This document shows, in pieces, positions 7,592-15,879 of a stretch of 64,000 bases of DNA. Source of the DNA: Bryobacterales bacterium (GTDB lineage Bacteria > Acidobacteriota > Terriglobia > Bryobacterales > UBA6623); NCBI GenBank assembly GCA_028819215.1, contig JAPPMG010000002.1:62001-126000 (forward strand), written 5' to 3'. Made by a program: the position numbers and the translations under genes. Each line of letters opens with the position of its first letter. Position 1 is the stretch's first letter. The notes beneath the pieces were generated by a model. The model saw nothing but the letters and a program-made list of their open reading frames with translations, ran no database searches and had not been told where the DNA came from.

Positions 7592-8761
7592 ATGAACCGG
7601 CGCATTTTCTTTCTGTCCGCCACGGGTGCCGCCCTGGCCCAGACTCCTAGCGAATCGGTCCGTCTCGCGTTGATCGGAGCGGGAGGGCGCGGGCGGAGGG
7701 TGACGTCCGAGTTCCGGCGCGATCCGAACCTCTTCGTCCACGGCGTGTGCGACGTGTACGAGCCCAACCTGGAGGCGGGACTCTCGGCGGCCGGTCCGGG
7801 CACCAAGGCCTACCGCGACTACAAACGGGTGCTCGACGACAAGGATGTGGACGCTGTCCTGATCGCGACGCCGGAGCACTGGCATCACCGCATGACGCTT
7901 GACGCAATGGCAGCGGGAAAAGACGTATATGTCGAGAAGCCCCTGTGCCATACGCCGGCGGAGGGCAAGGAGCTGGTCGAGGCGGAACGCGAGTCCGATC
8001 GCATCGTGCAGGTCGGCATGCAGCGGCGAAGTTACGACCTGTACCTGGAGGCTCGCGAGATCCGGCGCACGGGAGAGCTGGGCACGGTGCGCATGGTACG
8101 CACCTACTGGCTCAATTCCCGCACAGAACCGCGTCGCGATACATTCAAGGGGCCGATCAACTGGGAGGCGTGGCTCGGTCCTTCCCCCGAGGTCCCCACG
8201 GACCCGCTTGTCTTCTTCAACTGGCGCAGCCTAGCGGCATACTCGGGCGGCATCGCACAGGACCAGGGCTGCCACATCTTCGATTCGATCCACTTGATCA
8301 TGGATGCGGGCTACCCTGTGGCGGTCAACGCCTCCGCGTTGCGACCGCACGTGGCGGGCATGGACCAGCCCGAATCGGTCGTGGTGGCAGCCGAGTACCC
8401 GCAGGGCTTCATGGCGATATTCACCATTAACTACAACGCAATGCGCTACGCCAGCCGGGCCGACCAGCTCAACGCCTATGACGGCTCGCTGGCCCGCATG
8501 GACATCGGACGGGAGTTCTTGCGCGTGTTTCCTCGTGATTCCCCCGAAACTCCCTCCCTCGACAAGGAACAGCCCGGCGGCTTTGCCCAAGCCACCATCG
8601 ACCACGTCATGAACTTTCTGCACTGCGTGCGCACGCGCGAGAAGCCGCGGGCAACGATGGACAAGGGTTTCCAAGCCGCGCTAATCGTGCAGCTCGCCAA
8701 CATCTCTCTGAAAGAGTCGCGGACGGTCGGCTGGAATGCCGAGACCCTGTCGGTGGTTTGA
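7592..8761 (+). CDS. Gfo/Idh/MocA family oxidoreductase, exported
   Basis: NAD(P)-dependent sugar or inositol dehydrogenase-type protein of 389 residues. A twin-arginine-like leader (MNRRIFFLSATGAALAQ) precedes the Rossmann motif ALIGAGGRGRR. The family lysine motif is YVEKPLCHTP, and the C-terminal alpha/beta domain contains ISGG-like IAQDQGCHIFD. Exported members of this family are expanded in Acidobacteriota and Planctomycetes, where they act on keto-sugars or glycosides together with DUF1080 proteins; one of those occurs at 27.2 kb. The start is set by the signal peptide. The substrate cannot be read from sequence. Confidence 0.85.
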   Translation: MNRRIFFLSATGAALAQTPSESVRLALIGAGGRGRRVTSEFRRDPNLFVHGVCDVYEPNLEAGLSAAGPGTKAYRDYKRVLDDKDVDAVLIATPEHWHHRMTLDAMAAGKDVYVEKPLCHTPAEGKELVEAERESDRIVQVGMQRRSYDLYLEAREIRRTGELGTVRMVRTYWLNSRTEPRRDTFKGPINWEAWLGPSPEVPTDPLVFFNWRSLAAYSGGIAQDQGCHIFDSIHLIMDAGYPVAVNASALRPHVAGMDQPESVVVAAEYPQGFMAIFTINYNAMRYASRADQLNAYDGSLARMDIGREFLRVFPRDSPETPSLDKEQPGGFAQATIDHVMNFLHCVRTREKPRATMDKGFQAALIVQLANISLKESRTVGWNAETLSVV

Positions 8762-8820
8762 TGGAAGATCGCTGACCCGACGTCGAACCCGTCCCGCGCC
8801 AGCCGCCTCAATAACCGCTA

Positions 8821-10251
8821 ATGCCGTCCAATCCCCCCGCAAGCGCCGCTCCCGACCTCAGGCGCTTGGCCGTGGTTGTCGCGGTAGGGGCCGCCGTCTA
8901 CTGGGCCGTGCCCCGCCCCGAGAGCGTTTCGGACGAAGGCTGGCGCCTGACCGGGGTGTTCGCATCCGCCATTGCAGGGCTGATCCTAAGGCCGCTTCCC
9001 GGCGGCGCGGTGATCCTGCTGGCCTTGGTCGCCGCCGTCTGGAGCGGCACCATGAGCATGGACGAAGCTTTGGCAGGCTTCGCCACGCCTGCAGTGTGGC
9101 TGGTGGTCGGCGCGCTGCTGATCGCGCACGTCTTGATCGCCACCAACCTCGCCAGACGCATCGCGCTTCTCTTCGTGCGCTACTTCGGCACGAATTCCAA
9201 AGGAGTGGCCTACGCGCTAATCCTCAGCGATCTCTCCCTAGCCACCATGATCCCGTCCAATACCTCCCGGGCGGGCGGCGTGATCATGCCCATCACGCGC
9301 AGCATGGCGGAACTCTACAGCTCGCGCCCCGGCCCGACGGCGAAGCTGCTGGGCACGTTCCTGATGATCGCCGTCTACCAAGGCGAGATCGTGGCAACGG
9401 CAACGTTCCTGACAGGTCAGGCGGGGAATTTCGTGGCCGTGGAGTTGGCCCGAACACTGGCTGACTACGAGCTCACTTGGGCGCACTGGGCAGCTGCCGG
9501 AATCGTGCCGGGCTTGGCCAGCATTGCCGGCCTGGTGTGGATCGTGGCAAAGCTCGTGCCACCTGACATCCAGCGCACGCCGGACGCCGCGCAATTCGCC
9601 AACGACGAGTTGCACAGGCTCGGCAGGATGGGGCCGCGCGAATGGTTCACGACCGCGCTCGTGTGCGCCGTGTGCGGCCTGTGGATCACCTCCAACCTGC
9701 ACTCGGTACCGGTGGCGCTGGCCTCGGTCTCGGGGGCCTGCGTGTTGATCGTAAGCGGCGTCCTTCCTTGGCGGGAGGCGGTTCGCCAGCACGGTGTGTG
9801 GGACATCATGATCTGGTATGGCGGGGTGATCACGCTGGGCAGGGCGCTCAGCGATGCCGGCGTACCCCGGGCTCTCACCGACGCCATCGGCGCTGGCCTG
9901 GGAGACATGCCCTGGCTGCCGATGCTGGCAGTGGCGCTGCCGATCTACTTCTTCGCCCACTATGGCCTGGCCAGCATCACGATGCACTTCCTGACCTTGT
10001 TTCCGGTCTTCTTGCTGCTCTTGCTCGGGCAAGGCGCCCCGGTAGGCCTGATGGTCTACCTGCTCGCGTGCCTCGCCAACCTGTCGGCGGGCCTGACGCA
10101 CTACGGCACAGTGCCTTCGCCGATCTTCTATTCACAGGACTACGCCAGCTTCAAGCAGTGGTGGTCAGTCGGTTTCGTCGTCGCCCTGTGGAACGTGTTC
10201 GTGTGGTGTACCATCGGCTCCTTGTGGTGGAAGCTGATCGGAATCTGGTAG
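8821..10251 (+). CDS. DASS (SLC13) family sodium/anion symporter
   Basis: A 476-residue integral inner-membrane transporter with about 11-12 hydrophobic segments. It has the SNT signature of divalent-anion:sodium symporters (MIPSNTSRAGGVIMP) and a symmetry-related second motif (LSAGLTHYGTVPSPIF). Family members import dicarboxylates, citrate or sulfate with Na+. The gene is 59 nt downstream of the oxidoreductase and 35 nt upstream of a second sodium symporter on the same strand, so a small carbon-uptake cluster is likely. I cannot assign the substrate. Confidence 0.86.
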   Translation: MPSNPPASAAPDLRRLAVVVAVGAAVYWAVPRPESVSDEGWRLTGVFASAIAGLILRPLPGGAVILLALVAAVWSGTMSMDEALAGFATPAVWLVVGALLIAHVLIATNLARRIALLFVRYFGTNSKGVAYALILSDLSLATMIPSNTSRAGGVIMPITRSMAELYSSRPGPTAKLLGTFLMIAVYQGEIVATATFLTGQAGNFVAVELARTLADYELTWAHWAAAGIVPGLASIAGLVWIVAKLVPPDIQRTPDAAQFANDELHRLGRMGPREWFTTALVCAVCGLWITSNLHSVPVALASVSGACVLIVSGVLPWREAVRQHGVWDIMIWYGGVITLGRALSDAGVPRALTDAIGAGLGDMPWLPMLAVALPIYFFAHYGLASITMHFLTLFPVFLLLLLGQGAPVGLMVYLLACLANLSAGLTHYGTVPSPIFYSQDYASFKQWWSVGFVVALWNVFVWCTIGSLWWKLIGIW

Positions 10252-10273
10252 CAGGCGCCAGCCATCCGTGCGC

Positions 10274-10279
10274 TACCCT
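10274..10279 (+). promoter_or_regulatory. -10-like hexamer TACCCT, 7 nt before GTG
   Basis: TACCCT ends 7 nt before the GTG of the SSS transporter gene, and no Shine-Dalgarno sequence is present. This is the spacing expected of a leaderless or 1-nt-leader transcript. The hexamer is a weak match on its own. It counts mainly as part of the pattern seen before other genes here. Confidence 0.25.
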
Positions 10280-10286
10280 TTGAGCC

Positions 10287-11960
10287 GTGCCGATTCCCCT
10301 CTCGACGCTTGACATCTTCATCTTCGTCGCGAGCATCGCGGCCGTGCTGGGGATCGGCTTGTGGGCCGGGCGCAAGGAAGAGACCGCCGCCGACTACTAC
10401 CTAGCGGGACGCACTGTGCCGTGGTGGGGCGTCGCCGGCTCGATCTTCGGCACCAACATCAGTGCCGACCATTTGGTGGGCATGCTCGGAATCGGCTATT
10501 CGATCGGGTTCGCGCAGGCCCACTTCGAGTTCTTGGCGATTGCCGGGCTGTTGATGTTGGCATTCGTGTTCTTGCCGCTGTATCGCGACATGGGCCTGTA
10601 CACGCTCTCCGAATATCTCGCCAAGCGCTATGACGACCGCAGCAGCGTGCTGTATTCGGCGTTCAACATCCTCACGATCGTGATCGTGCGCATGGCGCTT
10701 GGGTTTTACATCGGGGCGAGGGCGCTGAGCTACCTGCTCGACGGCACTCCGCTGGCGATCAGCTACACGTCCGGCATTGCGATCTTCGCCTTGGTCACAG
10801 CCACTTACACCATTGTCGGCGGGCTGAAGGCTGTCATCTCGACCGACGTGATGCAATCCGTGCTGTTGCTACTTGCTGGCGTCTTTGTGGCAGTGCTGGT
10901 GTTCGGCCAGCCTGAGGTCGGCGGGCTGGGCGGATTGCTCGCCAAGGACGCGGCGCTTCCCGCCGCCGAGCAAAAGTTCCACCTATACTTGCCAACCGAT
11001 CACCCGCAGTTGCCATGGACCGGCGTATTCAGCGGCCTGCTGATCATTCACATCTTCTATTGGTCCACCAACCAGTTCATTGCGCAGCGGGCGCTGGCGG
11101 CCAAGAGTGAGTTCGACGCTCGCATGGGCATCCTCGCAGCAGGCTTTCTCAAGTTGCTGATTCCCTTTGTGTCCATCGCCACCGGAGTGGCCGCCGGGCT
11201 GCTCTTCGACGCGAGCCTGGCGCGAGGGGAGATTTCCGCCCTGCCACTGCCCGACGACGCATTCCCGCTGCTGGTTCAGATGGTCGTGCCGGCCGGATAT
11301 GGTTTGGTCGGCATCATCACGGCCGGCCTGATCGGCGCGATCCTCTCCAGCATCGACTCGATGATGAACTCGGGAGCGACCCTGCTGACGTTCGACTTCT
11401 ACCGCAAGTATGTCGATCCGAACGCTTCGGAGCGCAAGCTGATCCGGGTCGGCCGACTGTGCATCGTCGCATTCGTGCTGATCGCCGCCTGCATCGCGGC
11501 GGTGATCTACACCGAGGAAGCCGCGGACAACTTCTTCCTGAAGGTGCCGGCGCAGATGGGACACGTGGTGCCGGGCATCGCCGTTGCGTTCCTCGGCGGC
11601 GTACTCTGGCGGCGGGCGGCGGCAGAGGGAGCGTTCTGGGCGCTGCTGGCCTCCCCGTTCTTCTCCTTCGGCATCGAGTGGCTCTACGGGGCGTGGGCCC
11701 CGGGCTCGGCAGTCGAACCGCTGTTCGGGGCGCAACTCAACTTCCTGCACCGCACGGCTCTGACCTCAGCATTCGCTCTGGCGATCTTGGTCTGGGTGAG
11801 CTTGCGCGACCGATCCCAGCAGGCAGACACCGACCGACTCACGTGGTGGGGCCGGCCAGCCGCGCGAGACGGCGCAGCGAGAAACTTCTGGGCCAGCGAA
11901 CGCCCGTGGGGCTGGCTGCTCGGGGCAGCCACCCTGTTCATGCTGGTCTACTTCGCCTGA
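10287..11960 (+). CDS. Sodium:solute symporter (SSS family)
   Basis: A 557-residue transporter of the LeuT fold with about 13-14 membrane segments. Recognisable SSS features are the N-terminal YYLAGRTVPWWGVAGS segment, the GTNISADHLVG helix-1 region and the SSIDSMMNSGATLLTFDFYRK helix (sodium-site serines). These are typical of the sugar/myo-inositol (SGLT-like) branch. It probably imports a sugar with Na+, fitting the neighbouring oxidoreductase. The start is GTG at 10287. No ribosome binding site is visible. Confidence 0.88.
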   Translation: MPIPLSTLDIFIFVASIAAVLGIGLWAGRKEETAADYYLAGRTVPWWGVAGSIFGTNISADHLVGMLGIGYSIGFAQAHFEFLAIAGLLMLAFVFLPLYRDMGLYTLSEYLAKRYDDRSSVLYSAFNILTIVIVRMALGFYIGARALSYLLDGTPLAISYTSGIAIFALVTATYTIVGGLKAVISTDVMQSVLLLLAGVFVAVLVFGQPEVGGLGGLLAKDAALPAAEQKFHLYLPTDHPQLPWTGVFSGLLIIHIFYWSTNQFIAQRALAAKSEFDARMGILAAGFLKLLIPFVSIATGVAAGLLFDASLARGEISALPLPDDAFPLLVQMVVPAGYGLVGIITAGLIGAILSSIDSMMNSGATLLTFDFYRKYVDPNASERKLIRVGRLCIVAFVLIAACIAAVIYTEEAADNFFLKVPAQMGHVVPGIAVAFLGGVLWRRAAAEGAFWALLASPFFSFGIEWLYGAWAPGSAVEPLFGAQLNFLHRTALTSAFALAILVWVSLRDRSQQADTDRLTWWGRPAARDGAARNFWASERPWGWLLGAATLFMLVYFA

Positions 11961-11977
11961 GCCGTACGGAACTGCCG

Positions 11978-12424
11978 CTAGGCGACATCTTCATCACCCT
12001 TCGCCCGCAGCCCTTGCTCCTCGTCCAAGAACTCGGTCAGACGGTCCACCAGCTCCGCGGTCCTCTTAACCTCGCACTCCCAAACGGTGAGGACCTCCCA
12101 GCCCATCGCCTCTAGCTTGGCCACGTTGGCCTTGTCGCGTTCCATGTTGCCGATCAGCTTAGGGACCCAGTATTCCTGGCGCGATTCCGGCATTCGCCCG
12201 TATCGGCAATTGTGAGCATGCCAGAAACAGCCATGGACGAAAATCACTTTCTTGCGCGGGCCGAACACCAGATCCGGCCGGCCGGGCAGGTCCTTCTTGT
12301 GCAGCCGGTAGCGGTAGCCCAAGCGATGCACGATCCTGCGCACGGTCAGTTCGGGGCCCGTGTCCTTGCCCTTCACGGCCTGCATGACACGGCGTCTCTG
12401 TTCCACCGAGAGCCAGTCCGTCAC
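11978..12424 (-). CDS. vsr: Very short patch repair (Vsr) endonuclease
   Basis: Mismatch endonuclease that nicks at T:G mismatches arising from deamination of 5-methylcytosine. The fold is seen in the motifs RVMQAVKGKDTGPEL (N-terminal helix), PGRPDLVFGPRKKVIFVHGC (catalytic Asp strand) and CFWHAHNCRY (zinc/active-site His-Cys region). I take the GTG at 12424 as start: it gives MTDWLSVEQRRRVM, matching the usual Vsr N terminus. It also has TACAGT exactly 6 nt upstream; an ATG eight codons earlier is the alternative. The product is 148 residues. No cytosine methyltransferase gene lies nearby, so it is an orphan in this window. Confidence 0.9.
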   Translation of the reverse strand: MTDWLSVEQRRRVMQAVKGKDTGPELTVRRIVHRLGYRYRLHKKDLPGRPDLVFGPRKKVIFVHGCFWHAHNCRYGRMPESRQEYWVPKLIGNMERDKANVAKLEAMGWEVLTVWECEVKRTAELVDRLTEFLDEEQGLRAKGDEDVA

Positions 12425-12430
12425 GCGCCC

Positions 12431-12436
12431 ACTGTA
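12431..12436 (-). promoter_or_regulatory. -10 hexamer TACAGT, 6 nt before the vsr GTG
   Basis: On the minus strand TACAGT is followed by six bases and then the GTG of vsr, so transcription would begin at the start codon itself. There is no Shine-Dalgarno sequence. The element also supports the downstream GTG as the true vsr start. Confidence 0.45.
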
Positions 12437-12648
12437 GCCAATCGCCAACGATCACTCGCGCCGGATCGCAGAATACGTCCCAGTAGCCGACATTGGCGCC
12501 TCGCAAGATGCGGCTATCGGAGAGGCGCACGGGGATTCAAATTGCTTGGATTCAACAAGATAGAGGTCGAATCGCGAGCTTTGAAGGTCACGCTACGATG
12601 GGGACATAGGCTCTTGAGCCAAGCTCGGCCGAGAGGAGCAAGATCGCA

Positions 12649-15420
12649 GTGCGACACAATCCGATCATCTTCGTCAGGCACATTCTGGCGCTCGCCTCGA
12701 TAGCGTTCGCTGTTTCCCTCACCCTGCAGCAGGCGGCGGCCCAATCACCGTGCCTAGAGGTGCGCGTACTGGACCCAACTTCCGCCCAACTGCCCACGGC
12801 TGCCGTCTCGGTTGGATCGAAAGAGGTGCCCGTGGACGATAGCGGAGTGGCCTTGCTGTGCGATCTGGGACCCGGACCGCACTCTGTCGTCGTGTTCGCG
12901 CCGGGCTTCGAGCCGCAAGAGGTCGAAGTACCCCAAGCGACCGGGCAGATCACGGTGGTCCTCCAGATCGAGGCCGTCACGCAAGAGCTCGTCGTGGTGG
13001 GTACTCGTGCTGAAGCTCGTACCGTGACCGAGTCGCTGGTGCCCGTGGACGTGATCGCCGCTGAAGAGTTCGTGCAACAGGGCGGCCCCGACTTGGTTTC
13101 GCAGCTGCGCAACGTGGTTCCCTCGTTCAACGTGACCCGACAGCCGATCGCCGATGCGGCGACGATCATCCGCCCGGCCAATCTGCGCAATCTAGCGCCG
13201 GACCACACGCTAGTGCTAGTCAACGGCAAGCGCAGGCACCGCGGGGCAGTCATTACATGGATCGGCGGCGGCGTGGCCGATGGCTCGCAAGGCGCCGATA
13301 TCTCGGTAATTCCTTCGATCGCCCTGAAGCAGGTCGAAGTCTTGCGCGACGGCGCATCTGCCCAATACGGATCCGACGCCATCGCCGGCGTGCTCAACTT
13401 CACCCTCAAAGACGCCCCCAGCGGCGGCAGCGTGGAAGTTCGGGCGGGCACTTACCAAGGCGGCGACATCTCAGGCCGTGGGCCGGATGGCCACAACATC
13501 ACCTACGCGGCCAACGTGGGCATGCCGCTAGGGGAAGGCGGCTTTGCGAACCTCAGCTTCGAGTACGGCAACAGCGATCCGACTGATCGAAGCGTGCAAC
13601 GCGCCGACGCGGCGGCCCTGATCGCTGCCGGCAACACCGCGGTTCGCAATCCGGCCCAGATCTGGGGCTCGCCAGAAGAGCGCAACAATTCGAAGTTCTT
13701 CGCCAACTTCGGGAAGCTCGTCGGGGAATCGACCCAAGCCTACGGCCACCTGAACTATGCCAGCCGCAAGGTAACCGGCGGCTTCTTCTTCCGCAATCCC
13801 AACACGCGCTCGGCCGTGTTTAGCGGTGACGGCGGCAAGACGCTGTTAGTGGGAGACGCCCTAGACGCTCAGGACGGCATCCTAGACGGCTCGGCCGGCT
13901 GCCCGGTCGTGCCCGTTGTCGATCACGTTCCCGACCAAGCCGCTCTGAGCCGAGTCTTCTCCGACCCGAATTGTTTCAGCTTCCAAGAGTTGTTTCCCGG
14001 CGGCTTCACCCCAAACTTCGGCGGCTTCTACATCGACAACTCGGCGGTGGGCGGCATCCGCGGCCAGTTCGCGGGCGGGCTCCGGTGGGACGCCAGCGCC
14101 AGCGTCGGCACAAGCGAGGTCGATTTCTTCATCAACAACACGGTGAACGCCTCGCTCGGACCCGACACGCCGACCGAGTTCAAGCCCGGGCTGTACCGCC
14201 AGCAGGATCTCAACCTGAACTTCGACATCGCCTACGAGGCCAGCGAACTTGTCCACTTCGCTGCCGGAGCGGAGGTTCGCAACGAACAATTCACGATCGA
14301 AGAGGGCCAAGAGGAGTCGTGGACGTTCGGCCCGTATGCTCAGCAGGGCTTCAGCGCCGCCTCCAATGGCTTTCCCGGCTTCAGCCCAATCGCGGTCGGC
14401 AGCTGGAACCGCCGCAATTCGGCTCTCTACGCCGACATAGAACTCTCTGACGCGGAGAACCGCCTGATTTGGGGTGGGGCTCTGCGTTTCGAACGCTTCG
14501 CTGATTTCGGGAACACCCTGAACTGGAAGACTGCCGCCCGCGCCGAGGTGGCCGATGGCTTCGCCGTACGGGCCAGCGCCAGCACCGGATTCCGTGCCCC
14601 GACCCCGGGACAGCAGAACGCGTTCAACGTTTCAACCATCTTTGACCCCACAATCGGGGAGCTAGTCAATCGCGGCACCATACCGTCTAATTCGAAGGTG
14701 GCTGCCCTGAGAGGCGGGCATGGGCTGCGGCCCGAGACCTCGATGAACTTCACGGCGGGCGCGATCGCCGAGGCCGGGATCTTCACGCTAACGGCGGACT
14801 TCTTCCGGATTGCGGTCAGTGATCGCCTAACACTCTCGAAGAACTTCACCCTAATGGAGAGCGAGGTGACGGACCTAATCGCCGAAGGCGTCACCAGCGC
14901 ACGCAATCTCAGCTCGTTCCGTTTTTTCGTCAACGACTTCGACACAGTCACCCAAGGCATCGACATCGTGGCAGTGCTGGCACCTACGGCCCGGTCGGAA
15001 CTGAGCTTGCTCTACAACCACACCGGCACGAATGTCACTGAGTACGATCCGGAGCTGCTCAGCGACGAGCGCATCCGTCGACTGCAGTACTCCTTGCCCA
15101 TGGACCGCCTGAACGCAACTTGGAAACAGCGGGTCGGGCGGTTTAATCTAATGGGCCGGCTGAGCTACTACGGGGAATGGTACGAACGCAGAGACAATTA
15201 CACCTATCCCGGCGAGTGGATCGTGGACTTCGAGATCGACTACAGGCTTGGCAAGGGCGTGTCGATCGCCGGGGGTGCGCAGAACGCACTGAACAAATTC
15301 ACCGACATCAGCCCATCGCAGTACGCGGTCGGGTTGCAGTTCAGCCAAGCATCGCCGTTCGGCTTTAACGGCGCCTATTGGTACACCCGTCTGAACTATT
15401 CTTGGGGAACTTCGTTCTGA
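12649..15420 (+). CDS. TonB-dependent receptor with carboxypeptidase-regulatory-like N-terminal domain
   Basis: A 923-residue outer-membrane beta-barrel transporter. It starts at GTG, with AGGAG at a proper distance upstream. A Sec signal ends near AAAQS. A CarboxypepD_reg-like Ig-fold domain (about residues 34-108) follows. Next come a TonB-box-like stretch (TQELVVVGTRA) and a plug domain with VEVLRDGASAQYGSDAIAGVLNF. The 22-stranded barrel ends in aromatic phenylalanine (SWGTSF), as BAM substrates do. It would import a large ligand such as a siderophore or glycan with energy from TonB-ExbBD, which are not in the window. Confidence 0.9.
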   Translation: MRHNPIIFVRHILALASIAFAVSLTLQQAAAQSPCLEVRVLDPTSAQLPTAAVSVGSKEVPVDDSGVALLCDLGPGPHSVVVFAPGFEPQEVEVPQATGQITVVLQIEAVTQELVVVGTRAEARTVTESLVPVDVIAAEEFVQQGGPDLVSQLRNVVPSFNVTRQPIADAATIIRPANLRNLAPDHTLVLVNGKRRHRGAVITWIGGGVADGSQGADISVIPSIALKQVEVLRDGASAQYGSDAIAGVLNFTLKDAPSGGSVEVRAGTYQGGDISGRGPDGHNITYAANVGMPLGEGGFANLSFEYGNSDPTDRSVQRADAAALIAAGNTAVRNPAQIWGSPEERNNSKFFANFGKLVGESTQAYGHLNYASRKVTGGFFFRNPNTRSAVFSGDGGKTLLVGDALDAQDGILDGSAGCPVVPVVDHVPDQAALSRVFSDPNCFSFQELFPGGFTPNFGGFYIDNSAVGGIRGQFAGGLRWDASASVGTSEVDFFINNTVNASLGPDTPTEFKPGLYRQQDLNLNFDIAYEASELVHFAAGAEVRNEQFTIEEGQEESWTFGPYAQQGFSAASNGFPGFSPIAVGSWNRRNSALYADIELSDAENRLIWGGALRFERFADFGNTLNWKTAARAEVADGFAVRASASTGFRAPTPGQQNAFNVSTIFDPTIGELVNRGTIPSNSKVAALRGGHGLRPETSMNFTAGAIAEAGIFTLTADFFRIAVSDRLTLSKNFTLMESEVTDLIAEGVTSARNLSSFRFFVNDFDTVTQGIDIVAVLAPTARSELSLLYNHTGTNVTEYDPELLSDERIRRLQYSLPMDRLNATWKQRVGRFNLMGRLSYYGEWYERRDNYTYPGEWIVDFEIDYRLGKGVSIAGGAQNALNKFTDISPSQYAVGLQFSQASPFGFNGAYWYTRLNYSWGTSF

Positions 15421-15446
15421 CGTACGCGAGTATTCGCTAGGATTGC

Positions 15447-15468
15447 ACAACCTGTTTAAAACCAGTTG
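15447..15468. repeat. Imperfect hairpin after the TonB receptor
   Basis: ACAACCTG and CAGTTGT pair, with one bulge, around an AT-rich loop (TTTAAAAC) 26 nt after the receptor stop. It may end the receptor transcript, but the downstream T-run is poor. TAGAAT at 15476-15481 could alternatively be a -10 for the DUF485/symporter pair. Confidence 0.25.
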
Positions 15469-15557
15469 TTTAAGATAGAATCTGCCAAGCCTGAGACAGG
15501 TGCCGAGGACCCGCGGTGTCGGCGCTTTCATTGGTGGTATGCTGTCTCTCAACCGTA

Positions 15558-15878
15558 ATGAGCGCTTGGCACCAAATCTACTCTGCCGCGCCCTACCGGC
15601 GCATGATCAATCAGAAGAAACGCGCCGTCTGTGCCATGACGGTGTTTTTCGTCGCGTACTACTTTGCCCTGCCGCTCCTGGTGGGGTACTGGCCAGAGTT
15701 GATGTCTCGCACGGCCTGGGGCGATGCCAACTGGGCGTACCTATTCGCGTTCTCGCAATTCCTCATGGCCTGGGCCATTGCCCTCATCTACATGCGCTTT
15801 GCGAGTCGGTTCGACAAGATGGCGGACGACATCCTGGCGGATGCAGCCAAGTCCGGGACGGACGGCGGAGGCGCATAG
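15558..15878 (+). CDS. DUF485 small membrane protein (YjcH-like)
   Basis: A 106-residue protein with two membrane helices (TVFFVAYYFALPLLVGYW and LFAFSQFLMAWAIALIYM), ending in the conserved FDKMADDIL tail of DUF485. This family is encoded directly before acetate permease ActP in many bacteria. Here its stop is 1 nt before the symporter start, so translation is probably coupled. I chose the ATG at 15558. An upstream GTG at 15516 would add 14 residues but lies before a better -10 (TATGCT, 15538-15543). Confidence 0.78.
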   Translation: MSAWHQIYSAAPYRRMINQKKRAVCAMTVFFVAYYFALPLLVGYWPELMSRTAWGDANWAYLFAFSQFLMAWAIALIYMRFASRFDKMADDILADAAKSGTDGGGA

Positions 15879-15879
15879 A

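Noticed and set aside
12429..12530. Minus-strand stretch reading RLSDSRILRGANVGYW, resembling the first residues of cyanophycin synthetase-like proteins
   Set aside because: Only about 15 residues resemble the family, the frame then runs into vsr in another frame, and no body of the enzyme follows. It could be chance.
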